From Amycolatopsis pretoriensis (GTDB lineage: Bacteria; Actinomycetota; Actinomycetes; Mycobacteriales; Pseudonocardiaceae), in the NCBI RefSeq assembly GCF_900107925.1, contig NZ_FNUJ01000002.1:124001-188000 (forward strand): 64,000 bases of DNA, read 5' to 3'. A program made the position numbers and the translations under genes. Numbering within the stretch: position 1 is the stretch's first letter; each line of letters opens with the position of its first letter. A model generated the notes under the pieces. It was not told where the DNA came from and made no database searches. It saw nothing but the letters and a program-made list of their open reading frames with translations. Of this stretch, positions 34,316 through 43,376 are shown in pieces.

Positions 34316-35866
34316 GTGGACCGCCCCGACCTCGACGACGACGCAACCGGCCCGATTCGCCGGATCACGGACGAGGTGTCCCCTTCGCCGGCGCGAGGTG
34401 CATCCGGAACGTCCGGTGCGCCCCGGAAACCGGTGCGCAGGACCCCACCGGAGGGCGCGCGCCGCGCTGCCGATCCCGGTCGCCGGCGCGCCGACACCGG
34501 GCCGCAGCGGGTTCCCGGCGACAAGCGTGCCGACACCGGCCCGCAGCGAGCCGCGCGCCGCGGCGACACCGGGCCGCAGGCAATGCCAGGGACGAAGCCG
34601 CGGCCCCCGAAGAAACCCGAGCCCGAAACCGGCCACGGCCACGGGCACGGCCACGGACCGGCCGCCCCGGCGTCGAAGCGCGTGAAGCTCCTGCTGATCT
34701 GGCTGCTGGCCCCGCTCGCGCTGGCGACCGTCGTCGCCATGATCGTGCTCTACCCGTGGGGCAAACCGGACCCGACGAGCGTCGTCCCGCAGGGCACGCC
34801 CGTCGCAGCGAACATCACGACCACCGCCACCGGTCCCTGCCTCGCGCAGGGCCAGGTCCAGGTCGGCGACCAGACCGACCCGAACGCCAAGCCGTGCCTG
34901 ACGGTCGACCTCACCATGACCGACGGCCCGGCGAACGGGAAGCAGCTGAAGCTGACCGTCCCGATCGAGCCGAGCACGCCGCGGTTCGCCGCCGGCGACG
35001 CCGTCGTGCTCGCCTACAACGGCGGCAACGCCGGCGATCCGGCCAGCTTCCAGCTCGTGGACTTCCAGCGCGGCACCCCGCTGCTCGTGCTGGCCGCGCT
35101 CTTCGCGGTCGCGGTGCTGGTGCTCGGCCGCTGGCAGGGCCTGGCCGCGCTCGTCGCGCTCGGCCTGTCGTTCCTCGTGATCGCGCTGTTCATCCTCCCG
35201 GCCATCCTCGCCGGGGAAAACCCGCTGGTCGTGGCCATCGCGGGGTCGGGCGCGATCATGTTCATCGCGCTCTACCTGACCCACGGGCTGTCGGCGAGAA
35301 CGTCCGCGGCCGTCCTCGGCACGCTCGTCAGCCTGGCCCTCATCGGCGTCCTCTCGGCGATCTTCTCCGCGGCGGCCTCGCTGACCGGGCTCGACGACAG
35401 CACGTCGACGCTGATCGGGTCGCTCGGCCACGGCATCGACTCGCGAGGGCTCCTGCTGGCCGGCGTGGTGATCGGCGCGCTCGGCGTGCTCGACGACGTC
35501 ACCGTGACCCAGACCAGCGCGGTCTGGGAGCTGCGCCGCGCCAACCCGGACCTGAGCTGGCAGGAGCTGTACCGCTCGGGCCTGCGGATCGGCCGCGACC
35601 ACGTCGGCTCGGCGGTCAACACGCTCGTGATGGCCTACGCGGGGGCAGCGCTGCCGGTGCTGCTGTACTCGTCGATCTCCGGGGTCGGCTTGGGCGCGCT
35701 GCTCGGCAGTGAAGAGATCGCGCAGGAGATCATCCGGACGCTCGCCGGCAGCGTCGGCATCGTCGCGGCCGTCCCGGTGACGACGATCCTGGCCGCGCTG
35801 ATCGCCTCCCGCGAGCCCGCCGCGTACCTCAGCAGCACCACGAAGGCCGTTCCGTCCCACCCGTAA
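34316..35866 (+). CDS. YibE/F-family membrane protein with DTGPQ repeats
   Basis: 516 residues. The first 120 are disordered, with three DTGPQ copies and a HGHGHGHG stretch. One transmembrane helix near 125-145, an extracytoplasmic domain, and then about six helices of the YibE/F family (LDDVTVTQTSAVWEL and HVGSAVNTLVMAYAGAALP) follow. The family's function is unknown. The start is GTG, six bases after CAGGAT; an overlapping ATG is out of frame. Confidence 0.8.
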   Translation: MDRPDLDDDATGPIRRITDEVSPSPARGASGTSGAPRKPVRRTPPEGARRAADPGRRRADTGPQRVPGDKRADTGPQRAARRGDTGPQAMPGTKPRPPKKPEPETGHGHGHGHGPAAPASKRVKLLLIWLLAPLALATVVAMIVLYPWGKPDPTSVVPQGTPVAANITTTATGPCLAQGQVQVGDQTDPNAKPCLTVDLTMTDGPANGKQLKLTVPIEPSTPRFAAGDAVVLAYNGGNAGDPASFQLVDFQRGTPLLVLAALFAVAVLVLGRWQGLAALVALGLSFLVIALFILPAILAGENPLVVAIAGSGAIMFIALYLTHGLSARTSAAVLGTLVSLALIGVLSAIFSAAASLTGLDDSTSTLIGSLGHGIDSRGLLLAGVVIGALGVLDDVTVTQTSAVWELRRANPDLSWQELYRSGLRIGRDHVGSAVNTLVMAYAGAALPVLLYSSISGVGLGALLGSEEIAQEIIRTLAGSVGIVAAVPVTTILAALIASREPAAYLSSTTKAVPSHP

Positions 35867-35940
35867 CACCCGGGCACCCCGACCGAGCCGGACCAGCGAG
35901 AACGCGGTAGGAAGGGCCTCAGCCGACCCGGGGAGACGCC

Positions 35941-36186
35941 ATGTTCGTGCTGATCGGCCCGCGGCAGGTCGTGCGGGGCGCCCTGCGCGTGGTCACGGCG
36001 ACCGTCCAGGCCGTCGAGTCCCTGCCGCGCATCGCGGCCGCCCTGGAGGACGTCCGGGCCACCCTGCACCAGGTCGAGCGCCTCGCCGCGTACATCGCCC
36101 AAGAGGTCCCGGAGCTCGTCTACCAGCTGGAGCAGCTGCGCGAGGCGGACGAGGAGCTCAGTCGAGAGTCGCCACGAACCGGCTGA
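35941..36186 (+). CDS. Small coiled-coil protein
   Basis: 81 residues, one hydrophobic helix then a heptad-like helix (LEDVRATLHQVERLAAYIAQ). No family recognised. GGGGAGA precedes the ATG. It overlaps the convergent membrane-protein gene by 29 bp. Confidence 0.5.
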   Translation: MFVLIGPRQVVRGALRVVTATVQAVESLPRIAAALEDVRATLHQVERLAAYIAQEVPELVYQLEQLREADEELSRESPRTG

Positions 36187-36799
36187 CGGCCTCCATCGTG
36201 AACCGCTGCACGTACTTGCCCGACGGCGCCACCGACGCCAGCCGGTAGAGCGGGCGGTCCGCCACGCCGGAGCCGCGCGCTTCGGCCTTCAGCTCCGCGA
36301 CCAGCAGCTCCCCGAACACCAGGCCGTTGGCTTCGGTGTTGTTCATCAGCGCGTTCGCCAGCTTCCGCAGCTGCAGGACGCCCAGTTCGCGGCCGCCGGT
36401 GCCGGAGAACACCGCGAGGTCGACCTTCCCGACCTTGCCGCGCTGCCCGGCGTTGACCAGCAGGCTCACCGTGCGGGAGCCGCGGACGTCGCCGATCACC
36501 AGGTCCAGCCGCGTGGCGGTGACCAGGTCGACGCGGCGCAGGCCCCAGGTGCGCACGAGCAGCGTCGAACCCTCCAGCCAGACGCGGCGGCGGATGCTGA
36601 CGGCCATCACGTACAGCAGCGGCAGCGCGATCACCAGCGCCACGACCAGCCCGATCAGGGTGCCGCCGATGAGGCCCGCGACCCCGCCGAACGCGGCCGC
36701 GACGATCACCACGCCGATCAGGCCCGAGATGCCGCGGCGGCGGCGTCCGCGCGGGTCCTCCTCGAACAGCGCGAGCCGCTCGGTCGTCTCTTCCGCCAT
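36158..36799 (-). CDS. Membrane-anchored PH-like protein, unknown function
   Basis: 213 residues. Two hydrophobic helices at about 25-65 are followed by a soluble domain of beta character (RRVWLEGSTLLVRTWGLRRVDL) reminiscent of bacterial PH-like domains. It lies 2 bp after the glyoxalase II-like gene and is probably co-transcribed. I cannot assign a role. Confidence 0.6.
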   Translation of the reverse strand: MAEETTERLALFEEDPRGRRRRGISGLIGVVIVAAAFGGVAGLIGGTLIGLVVALVIALPLLYVMAVSIRRRVWLEGSTLLVRTWGLRRVDLVTATRLDLVIGDVRGSRTVSLLVNAGQRGKVGKVDLAVFSGTGGRELGVLQLRKLANALMNNTEANGLVFGELLVAELKAEARGSGVADRPLYRLASVAPSGKYVQRFTMEAVSRFVATLD

Positions 36800-36801
36800 G
36801 C

Positions 36802-37386
36802 TCAGGCCCCCGTCCCGGCGAGGAACGGGTTGCCCGCGCGTTCCCGGCCGATCGTCGTCGCCGGTCCGTGGCCCGGCAGCACCACCGTGTCGTCCGGCAG
36901 GCTCGTCAGCAGGTCGCGCACCACGTCCGCGTCGGCACCGCGGCCGACCGAGCCGGCGAACAGCGTGTCGCCGGTGAGCGCGAGCCCACCGCCCTCGGCC
37001 GTCCGCAGGCCCAGCACCACCGAGCCCGGTGTGTGCCCCGGCACGTGGCGGACATCGATGTCCAGCCCGGCGAACGTGCCCGGCTCGAGCGGGACGCTGT
37101 CGCCGTCGTACAGGCCGGCGTCGGCGGCGTGCAGGTGCAGCGGGACGCCGTGCTCGGCCGACAGCTCCGCGGCCGACGACACGTGGTCCGCGTGCCCGTG
37201 GGTGGCCACCAGCGCCGCCGGGACCAGCCGGTGCCCGGCGAGCGCGGCGGCCAGCGGACCGGCCACCTCCTGGCCCGGATCCACGACCACGCACGGCCCG
37301 CCGGCGGCCTCCGCCAGCAGGTAGCAGTTGGCCTGCAGCGGGCCGCTGCCGAACCCGACGACGAGCACCGAACGCCTCCCGGACAT
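36802..37386 (-). CDS. Glyoxalase II-like MBL hydrolase
   Basis: 194-residue metallo-beta-lactamase protein with an intact THGHADH motif near residue 62, a second histidine in VPGHTPGS, aspartate in TGDTLF and histidine in LPGHGP: a full two-metal site. The best-known relatives are hydroxyacylglutathione hydrolases; mycothiol or other thioesters are likely substrates in actinobacteria. It sits beside the cyclophilin gene as Rv2581c does in M. tuberculosis. Confidence 0.85.
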   Translation of the reverse strand: MSGRRSVLVVGFGSGPLQANCYLLAEAAGGPCVVVDPGQEVAGPLAAALAGHRLVPAALVATHGHADHVSSAAELSAEHGVPLHLHAADAGLYDGDSVPLEPGTFAGLDIDVRHVPGHTPGSVVLGLRTAEGGGLALTGDTLFAGSVGRGADADVVRDLLTSLPDDTVVLPGHGPATTIGRERAGNPFLAGTGA

Positions 37387-37515
37387 CCGCGCCGGATGGC
37401 GCCGATCACGATCGGGTTGAGACTAGCGGGCCCTGTACATGGTCCTCACAGGCTGTGCCCATACACTGCCGCTACCTCAGACGTGTGACACGAGCGGAAA
37501 CCTGGAGGGTACGGG

Positions 37516-38388
37516 GTGGCGACCAACCAGCAGCGCCGCGAAGCTGCGAAGCGCAAGCTCGAGAGGCAGCTCGAGCGCCGGCAGGAGCAGCAGAAGCGAC
37601 GCAGGAGGATCGGCGCTGGTGTCGTCGGCGTGGCTGTGCTCGTCGTGGCGGGCGTGGTGGTGTGGATCGTGAGCGCCAACGGCGGTGACGCCACCGACAC
37701 GGCGGCGTCGTCTTCGGCCGCTCCGCCGCCGACCGATCTCCAGATCCCGACGCAGCGCGCGGCGCTGCCGAAGCGGACCACGGCGCTGCCGAACCCGACG
37801 ACGTGCGACTTCAAGGCCGACACGACGGGCAAGGCGCCGAAGAAGGTCAACCTGCCCGACGGCAAGAACGTCCCGTCGACCGGCACGGTGAACGTGACGC
37901 TGAAGAGCACCGCGGGCGACATCCCGCTGACGCTCGACCGGGCGCTCGCGCCGTGCGCGGTGCAGAGCTTCGTCAGCCTGGCGAAGCAGAGCTTCTACAA
38001 CGACACCATGTGCCACCGGCTCGGCACCGAGGGCCTGCAGATGCTGCAGTGCGGTGACCCCTCGGCCACCGGCGACCCGACCCAGGACGGTCAGGGCGGC
38101 CCCGGCTACACGATGCCGGACGAGGCGTTCCCGGAGATCAAGTACGGCCGCGGCATCCTCGCGATGGCGAAGACGTCGGCCCCGAACTCCGGTGGCAGCC
38201 AGTTCTTCATGGTCTACGGCAACGCCGAAGGCCTCCCGGCGGACTACTCGGTGTTCGGCAGCATCAGCGACGAGGGCCTGAAGGTCCTCGACGCCGTCGC
38301 CAAGGCCGGCATCGCGAACCCGAACCCGCAGGACGGCACCGGGGCGCCGACGAAGCAGGTGAAGTTCACGGGCGTGACCGTCCAGTAG
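37516..38388 (+). CDS. ppiB: Membrane-anchored cyclophilin-type peptidyl-prolyl isomerase
   Basis: 290 residues. A highly charged N-terminus (residues 1-32) precedes one transmembrane helix (33-52), a Thr/Pro linker and a cyclophilin domain from about 118 on (FYNDTMCHRL, GGPGYTMPDE, GILAMAKTSAPNSGGSQFFM). It isomerises prolyl bonds outside the membrane. The GTG follows GGAGGGTACGG. In mycobacteria the next gene would be relA; here an aminotransferase gene overlaps its stop (TAGTG). Confidence 0.9.
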   Translation: MATNQQRREAAKRKLERQLERRQEQQKRRRRIGAGVVGVAVLVVAGVVVWIVSANGGDATDTAASSSAAPPPTDLQIPTQRAALPKRTTALPNPTTCDFKADTTGKAPKKVNLPDGKNVPSTGTVNVTLKSTAGDIPLTLDRALAPCAVQSFVSLAKQSFYNDTMCHRLGTEGLQMLQCGDPSATGDPTQDGQGGPGYTMPDEAFPEIKYGRGILAMAKTSAPNSGGSQFFMVYGNAEGLPADYSVFGSISDEGLKVLDAVAKAGIANPNPQDGTGAPTKQVKFTGVTVQ

Positions 38389-39167
38389 TGGCGGCGCGCA
38401 TCGAGCTGAACGGGGATCCGCTCGGCCCGGGCGCCTTCGTCGCGGGAATGACCTCCTACGGCCATTTCACCGCGATGCAGGTCCGGGACGGGCGGGTCCG
38501 CGGGCTCGCGTTCCACCTGGAGCGGCTCGCGACGAGCACCCGGCTGCTGTTCGGCACCGACCTCGACGTCGACCGCGTGCGCTCGTACGTCCGCCAGGCG
38601 ATCGCCGGCGAACCGGCGCTTTCGGTGCGGGTCATGGTGGTCACGCGTTCTTTCGAGGAGCCGCTCGTACCGGAGATCCTCGTCCGGACGCTCCCGCCGC
38701 ACCCGCCCGAGCCGGCGCCGTTGCGCCTCGGGACGGTGCGCTACCAGCGAGATCTGCCGCAGGTGAAGCACCTGGGCACGTTCGGGCTGATCTACCACTC
38801 CCGCCAGGCCGAGCTGGCCGGCTACGACGACGCGCTGTTCATCGACCCGGCCGGCCGGATCAGCGAAGCGTCAGTGTGGAACGCCGGTTTCCTGGCCGGC
38901 GACACGGTCGTGTGGCCGGAAGCCGCGGTGCTGCCGGGGATCACGATGCTTGTGCAGAAGGAAGCGTTGCGCCGCTTGAGTGTCCCGCAGGAGACGCGCG
39001 AGGTCCGGCCCGCGGACCTGCGTGACTTCGACGCGATGTTCGTGACGAATTCGGAAACGCCGGGGCGCGCGGTCGCTTCCGTCGACGACCTCGCGCTGCC
39101 GGCCGCGGATCGTGCGGTGGAGCTGCTCGCGAAGGCGTACGAAACCGTGCCGTGGGACGAGATCTGA
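38388..39167 (+). CDS. Class IV PLP aminotransferase
   Basis: 259 residues of the branched-chain aminotransferase/ADC lyase fold type IV. The PLP lysine is in LPQVKHLGTFG near residue 127 and the phosphate-binding ISEASVWNAGF lies near 162. It could be a D-amino-acid or aminodeoxychorismate-type enzyme; residues do not decide. Its GTG overlaps the cyclophilin stop by one base, so translation is probably coupled. Confidence 0.8.
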   Translation: MAARIELNGDPLGPGAFVAGMTSYGHFTAMQVRDGRVRGLAFHLERLATSTRLLFGTDLDVDRVRSYVRQAIAGEPALSVRVMVVTRSFEEPLVPEILVRTLPPHPPEPAPLRLGTVRYQRDLPQVKHLGTFGLIYHSRQAELAGYDDALFIDPAGRISEASVWNAGFLAGDTVVWPEAAVLPGITMLVQKEALRRLSVPQETREVRPADLRDFDAMFVTNSETPGRAVASVDDLALPAADRAVELLAKAYETVPWDEI

Positions 39168-39255
39168 CCCGCAAGATCTGAACCGCACCCGCTCCGCCCC
39201 CGTGTAGAGGGGCAACACCGGGACCCGCCGGGGTCACCGGGGAGAGGTGCCGACC

Positions 39256-40035
39256 ATGGTCGCAAACCCCGCGGTGCGCCGCGTGCTCGGGCGGGCCGGG
39301 CAGGCCGGGGCCGCCGGTGTCCTCTTCGCCGTGCTCGCCGGGGGGCCCGCGCTCGCGCAGACCCAGCCGCCTCCGCCGGCCGTCAAGTACTACATCGTCC
39401 CGCACGCCGACAACCCCGACGACATCACGCTGTTCAAGATCGCCGAACGAGCCCTCGGGGACGGAAACCGCTTCCCCGAGATCTTCAAGCTCAACCAGGG
39501 CCGCCCGAGACCCGACGGGACGCCCTTCACCGACCCGACCGTCATCGAACCCGGCCAGGTGCTGCAGTTGCCCGAGGACGCCCGGGATCCCGCCGTGCGG
39601 TACGGCCCGCTGCCCACCGCTCCCCCGGTCGCCGCCCCCAAAGCCGCCCCCGAAGCCGCACCCGCCGAAGAACCCTCCGGGCTCGGCGTCGGGCTCGCTT
39701 CCGCCGTCAGCGGTACCGGCGGGCTCCTCACCGGCCTGATCGCCGGGCTCTGGTGGCGGCGCCGGCCGCGGCTCGTCCCGCCGGTCGAACCCGTCGAAGA
39801 AAGCGACGACGGCTCCGGCTCGGTCAGCGGAGTCCTGCCGATCCCGATCGTGCCCGAAGTCCTGCGGCCGGAGCCGCCCACCACCGAACTCGCGATCATC
39901 GTGCTCGACACGGCCGAAACCCAGGTGGTCGCCGCCGTCCGGCCCGGTTCGCGGTTCCACTTCCGGCTCGGCGGGAAGCCCGATTTCGCCGACGGCTCCA
40001 CCGTGCTGGTCGTCGACGGCGAGAGCGAGCCCTGA
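39256..40035 (+). CDS. Secreted/membrane LysM-like protein
   Basis: 259 residues with a signal peptide (AlaGly-rich, cleavage near ALAQ, residue 35), a LysM-like domain at about 40-105 (IAERALGDGNRFPEIFKLNQG, EPGQVLQLP) whose opening lacks the usual GDTL, an Ala/Pro linker, a transmembrane segment near 150-170 and a cytoplasmic tail. It may bind cell wall. GGGGAGAG precedes the ATG; a GTG three codons earlier is possible. Confidence 0.65.
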   Translation: MVANPAVRRVLGRAGQAGAAGVLFAVLAGGPALAQTQPPPPAVKYYIVPHADNPDDITLFKIAERALGDGNRFPEIFKLNQGRPRPDGTPFTDPTVIEPGQVLQLPEDARDPAVRYGPLPTAPPVAAPKAAPEAAPAEEPSGLGVGLASAVSGTGGLLTGLIAGLWWRRRPRLVPPVEPVEESDDGSGSVSGVLPIPIVPEVLRPEPPTTELAIIVLDTAETQVVAAVRPGSRFHFRLGGKPDFADGSTVLVVDGESEP

Positions 40036-40100
40036 GCTGAACGGATCAACCGGCGCCCGAACTCTGGCCTTCGGGGCGCCGGTGCCGCAATAGTCGAACG

Positions 40101-40664
40101 ATGACCTCGGATCCGTTCGGGACGCTGCGCACGACGCTCTGGATCGGTGGGGCCCCGTGGACGGGCAAGTCGACCGTCGCACGGCTGCTGGCCGCCCGGC
40201 ACGGGCTGACGACCTACCACCACGACGACCGGGCCCGGCCCGGCGCCGGGCCGGTCGAGGACGCCCCGGCCGGTGACCAGCTGGCCGCGCTGCTGGCCGA
40301 GTTCCGGCAGCGGTTCGAATGCGCGCTGGCCGACCTGCGCGCGCTGACCTCGCCGCGGCCGATCGTCGCCGAAGGCCGGGGCCTGCGCCCGGAACTGGTC
40401 GCGCCGCTCGTGGACTCGCCGAGCCGGATGGTCGTGCTGGTGCCGACCGAGCTGTTCCGCCAGCACCAGCTGCGGCACCAGTCGGACGAGCCCGCCATCC
40501 CGCGGCAGCGGACCCGGCTGACGCGCGACCGGATGCTCGCCGCGCAGGCCGTGCGCTCGGCGCGGGAGCTCGGTATCCGCGTCATCGAAATCGACGGCCG
40601 GCTCGACCCCGCCGGGGTGACCGACGTCGTCGCCGACCACTTCCACGCCTACCTGGATGCCTGA
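40101..40664 (+). CDS. P-loop kinase-like protein
   Basis: 187 residues with Walker A GAPWTGKST near residues 17-25, and a helical lid rich in Arg (RQRTRLTRDRM) near 132. It resembles small-molecule kinases of the AAA_33/adenylylsulfate-kinase-like group. The substrate is unknown; no antibiotic-resistance or nucleotide partner adjoins it. Confidence 0.65.
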   Translation: MTSDPFGTLRTTLWIGGAPWTGKSTVARLLAARHGLTTYHHDDRARPGAGPVEDAPAGDQLAALLAEFRQRFECALADLRALTSPRPIVAEGRGLRPELVAPLVDSPSRMVVLVPTELFRQHQLRHQSDEPAIPRQRTRLTRDRMLAAQAVRSARELGIRVIEIDGRLDPAGVTDVVADHFHAYLDA

Positions 40665-40742
40665 GGCTCCCGTTGGCGGAATCCGCGTCGAGCGCCCAAG
40701 ATCGGTGCTCGACAAGCCATTCCGCGTGGTGAAGGAGCTTCC

Positions 40743-42536
40743 TTGGGGTTCGGGAGAAGGACGGCGCTCGCCGTCGCCCTGGCCGTGGCGGCCACGGTCG
40801 TGACGAGCGCGCCCGCCGGCGCCGCCGGCCGCTGGACCGTGAGCCTCACCGGCGCCGTGACCGCCGTCGTCGCGCGCACCGGTGCCGGCGGCCTGACCTT
40901 CGCGGTCACCCGCGACGGCACGACCGTGCTCGCGCCCGCTCCCGTGGGCCTGCGGACGCGAGCCGCCGATCTGACCCGGGACCTGAGGTTCCTCCGCCGC
41001 GTCGACCGGGTCGTCGACGAGCACTACACGATGACCACCGGCAAGCGCCTGCGGCGGCACGCGCGGGCCGCGGAGACGACGTTGTCCTTCCTGGGTACCT
41101 TCGGCACCCGGCTGGACGTCGTCGTGCGCGCGGCCGCCGACGGCGCCGCCTACCGGTACGTGCTGCCCGCCGGCGGCACGGTGACCGGCGAGGCCTCGGC
41201 CTTCACGCTGCCCGCCACGGCGCCGGCGTGGCTGCTGCCCTACTCCCCCAACTACGAGAAGGTCCGCGTCGAGACCACCGCGGGCGGCGCGCCGGCGGGC
41301 GACTACGGCTTCCCGTCGCTGTTCGCCACCCGCGACGGCTACACCCTGCTGACCGAGTCCGATGTGGACGGACGCTATTCCGGCGCCCGGCTGGTTCACG
41401 AGGCCGGCACGACGGACTACGGAATCAAGCTGGCCGACGCCGCCGTCACCGGACGCGGGCCGTTCGCCACGCCGTGGCGGGTGGCGATCACCGGCGACCT
41501 GGCGACGGTCACCGAGTCCACTTTGGTCGACGACCTCGCGTCACCGTCCGAACTGGACGACACGTCCTGGGTGCGGCCGGGCAAGGTCGCGTGGTCGTGG
41601 CTGTCCGAACACGACAGTCCGCGCGATCCCGTGCGGCAGAAGCAGTTCGCCGACTTCGCCGCCCGCCACGGCTGGCCGTACCTGCTCGTCGACGAGGGCT
41701 GGGACGCTTCCTGGGCGCCGGATGTCATCCGCTACGCGCGCGCCCGCGGTGTCGAAGTGCTCCTGTGGTTCCGCTGGGACGACCTCGACACACCGGCCGA
41801 ACGCGCGCGGTGGCTGCCGCTGGTCAAGTCGTGGGGCGTCGCCGGGATCAAGGTCGACTTCATGGACTCCGACACCCGGGCGCGGCTCGGCTTCTACGAC
41901 GACATCGCGCGGGCGACCGCCCGGCAGAAGCTGATGCTCAACTTCCACGGCGCGACCGTCCCGCGCGGGTTCCAACGCACCTGGCCGCACGTGCTGAGCT
42001 TCGAGGCCGTTCGCGGCGCCGAACAGCTCAAGACGCGTGCCTCGACCAACACGATGTTCCCGTTCACCCGCAACGTCGTCGGCAGCATGGACTACACGCC
42101 GACCGCGTTCGTCGTGTCCGATCGGGACACCACGGACGCGCACGAGGTGGCGACGTTCTTCGTCTACGAGTCCGGCTGGCAGCACGGCGCGGACAAACCC
42201 GAGAACTACGAAGCCCGGCCGGAAGCCCTGCGCACCCTCGACGAGCTGCCGACCGTCTGGGACGAAACCCGGCTGCTGTCCGGCCGGCCCGGCCGCGCGG
42301 CCGTGTTCGCGCGCCGCTCGGGCGACCGCTGGTTCGTCGGCGGCATCTTCGCCGGCCCGGCCACGACGGTGACCGAACCACTGGACTTCCTGGGGCCGGG
42401 CCACTGGGTCGCCGACACCCTGCGCGACGGGCCGTCGGGGTTGCTCCGGGAGACCTCGACGGTCACCGCGGGCGAGCGGCTGCACGTGCCGATCGCCGAG
42501 AACGGCGGGTTCGTGACGATCCTCAGCGGAAGGTGA
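40743..42536 (+). CDS. GH97 glycosidase, retaining alpha-galactosidase type
   Basis: 597 residues with a signal peptide (cleavage near residue 28). A beta-sandwich (to about 250), a TIM barrel and a C-terminal beta domain make the GH97 plan. In the barrel, GIKVDFMDSD near residue 372 carries Asp where retaining GH97 enzymes have their nucleophile (inverting ones lack it), and LSFEAVRGAE near 420 carries the candidate acid/base. This favours alpha-galactosidase over alpha-glucosidase activity. The start is TTG, set by AAGGAG seven bases upstream and by the signal peptide. Confidence 0.82.
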   Translation: MGFGRRTALAVALAVAATVVTSAPAGAAGRWTVSLTGAVTAVVARTGAGGLTFAVTRDGTTVLAPAPVGLRTRAADLTRDLRFLRRVDRVVDEHYTMTTGKRLRRHARAAETTLSFLGTFGTRLDVVVRAAADGAAYRYVLPAGGTVTGEASAFTLPATAPAWLLPYSPNYEKVRVETTAGGAPAGDYGFPSLFATRDGYTLLTESDVDGRYSGARLVHEAGTTDYGIKLADAAVTGRGPFATPWRVAITGDLATVTESTLVDDLASPSELDDTSWVRPGKVAWSWLSEHDSPRDPVRQKQFADFAARHGWPYLLVDEGWDASWAPDVIRYARARGVEVLLWFRWDDLDTPAERARWLPLVKSWGVAGIKVDFMDSDTRARLGFYDDIARATARQKLMLNFHGATVPRGFQRTWPHVLSFEAVRGAEQLKTRASTNTMFPFTRNVVGSMDYTPTAFVVSDRDTTDAHEVATFFVYESGWQHGADKPENYEARPEALRTLDELPTVWDETRLLSGRPGRAAVFARRSGDRWFVGGIFAGPATTVTEPLDFLGPGHWVADTLRDGPSGLLRETSTVTAGERLHVPIAENGGFVTILSGR

Positions 42537-43302
42537 ACCGCGGCGGGCGGCGCTCCAGGAAAGCGGCGACGCCCTCGGCGTAGTCGACGCCGTGCAGGGC
42601 CTCGGAGCGGAGGTCCTCGACCTCGGCGTCGGACGTCTCCTGGCCGGCGACGATCTTCTCGATGATCCGGTTCATCCCACGGATCGACGCCTGCGAGCGC
42701 GAGCAGAGCGTCGCGACGAACTGCTGCGTCGAGGCCTCCAACGACGCGGCCGGGAAGACGTCGTTGAGCAGGCCGATTTCGCGGGCGCGGCCGGCGGTGA
42801 TCAGCTCACCCGACAGCAGGAAGTACTTCGCGTGCGCCGGGCCGACCAGGGACACGAGCTGGCGCGTCGAGTCGAAGTGGTAGACGATACCGAGCTTCGC
42901 CGGCGTGATGCCGAACCGGGAGCCTTCGGCGGCGAACCGGAAGTCGCAGGCGACCGACACCTGGCAACCGCCGCCGATGCAGTTGCCCTGGATCATCGCC
43001 ACCGACGGCTTGCGCAGCGCGGTCAGCGCCGCCACCGCGCTCTCGACCGCCTTGTCGTAGCTCGCCGCGCCGTCCGCGGTGGTGCGCAGCTCGCCGAACT
43101 CGCTGATGTCCGCGCCCGCCGAGAAGTGCTTCCCAGCCCCCGCGATCACCAGCACCTTGACCGCGGGATCGGCGTCGACCTCGGCCACGACGTCCGGGAG
43201 CGCCGACCACATGCCGTAGGTGATGGCGTTCATCTTCTCCGGGCGGGTCAGCGTGAGCCGGGCGACTTCGCCGTCGCGCGTGAGGTCGAATCCGTCGGTC
43301 AT
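42523..43302 (-). CDS. Enoyl-CoA hydratase/isomerase-family protein
   Basis: 259-residue crotonase. The oxyanion-hole segments HFSAGADISEF (near 63) and IGGGCQVSVACDFRFAAE (near 112) are present. The position of the first catalytic Glu of hydratases is Cys/Gln here, whereas the second-site Glu is replaced by Ile-Val-Tyr-His, so isomerase or thioesterase-like chemistry is possible. It overlaps the GH97 gene end by 14 bp. ATG is preferred over a GTG three codons upstream. Confidence 0.78.
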   Translation of the reverse strand: MTDGFDLTRDGEVARLTLTRPEKMNAITYGMWSALPDVVAEVDADPAVKVLVIAGAGKHFSAGADISEFGELRTTADGAASYDKAVESAVAALTALRKPSVAMIQGNCIGGGCQVSVACDFRFAAEGSRFGITPAKLGIVYHFDSTRQLVSLVGPAHAKYFLLSGELITAGRAREIGLLNDVFPAASLEASTQQFVATLCSRSQASIRGMNRIIEKIVAGQETSDAEVEDLRSEALHGVDYAEGVAAFLERRPPRFTFR

Positions 43303-43363
43303 GGTTCGCACCTTAACTGCTCGCCCTGAGCGAAAAGTGCGGCGTGTGACACGGTCGAGTGGC

Positions 43364-43369
43364 TAGCTT
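43364..43369 (+). promoter_or_regulatory. -10 box of a leaderless hydrolase gene
   Basis: TAGCTT, seven bases, then ATG at 43377 without a Shine-Dalgarno sequence. Confidence 0.35.
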
Positions 43370-43376
43370 GTGGCTC

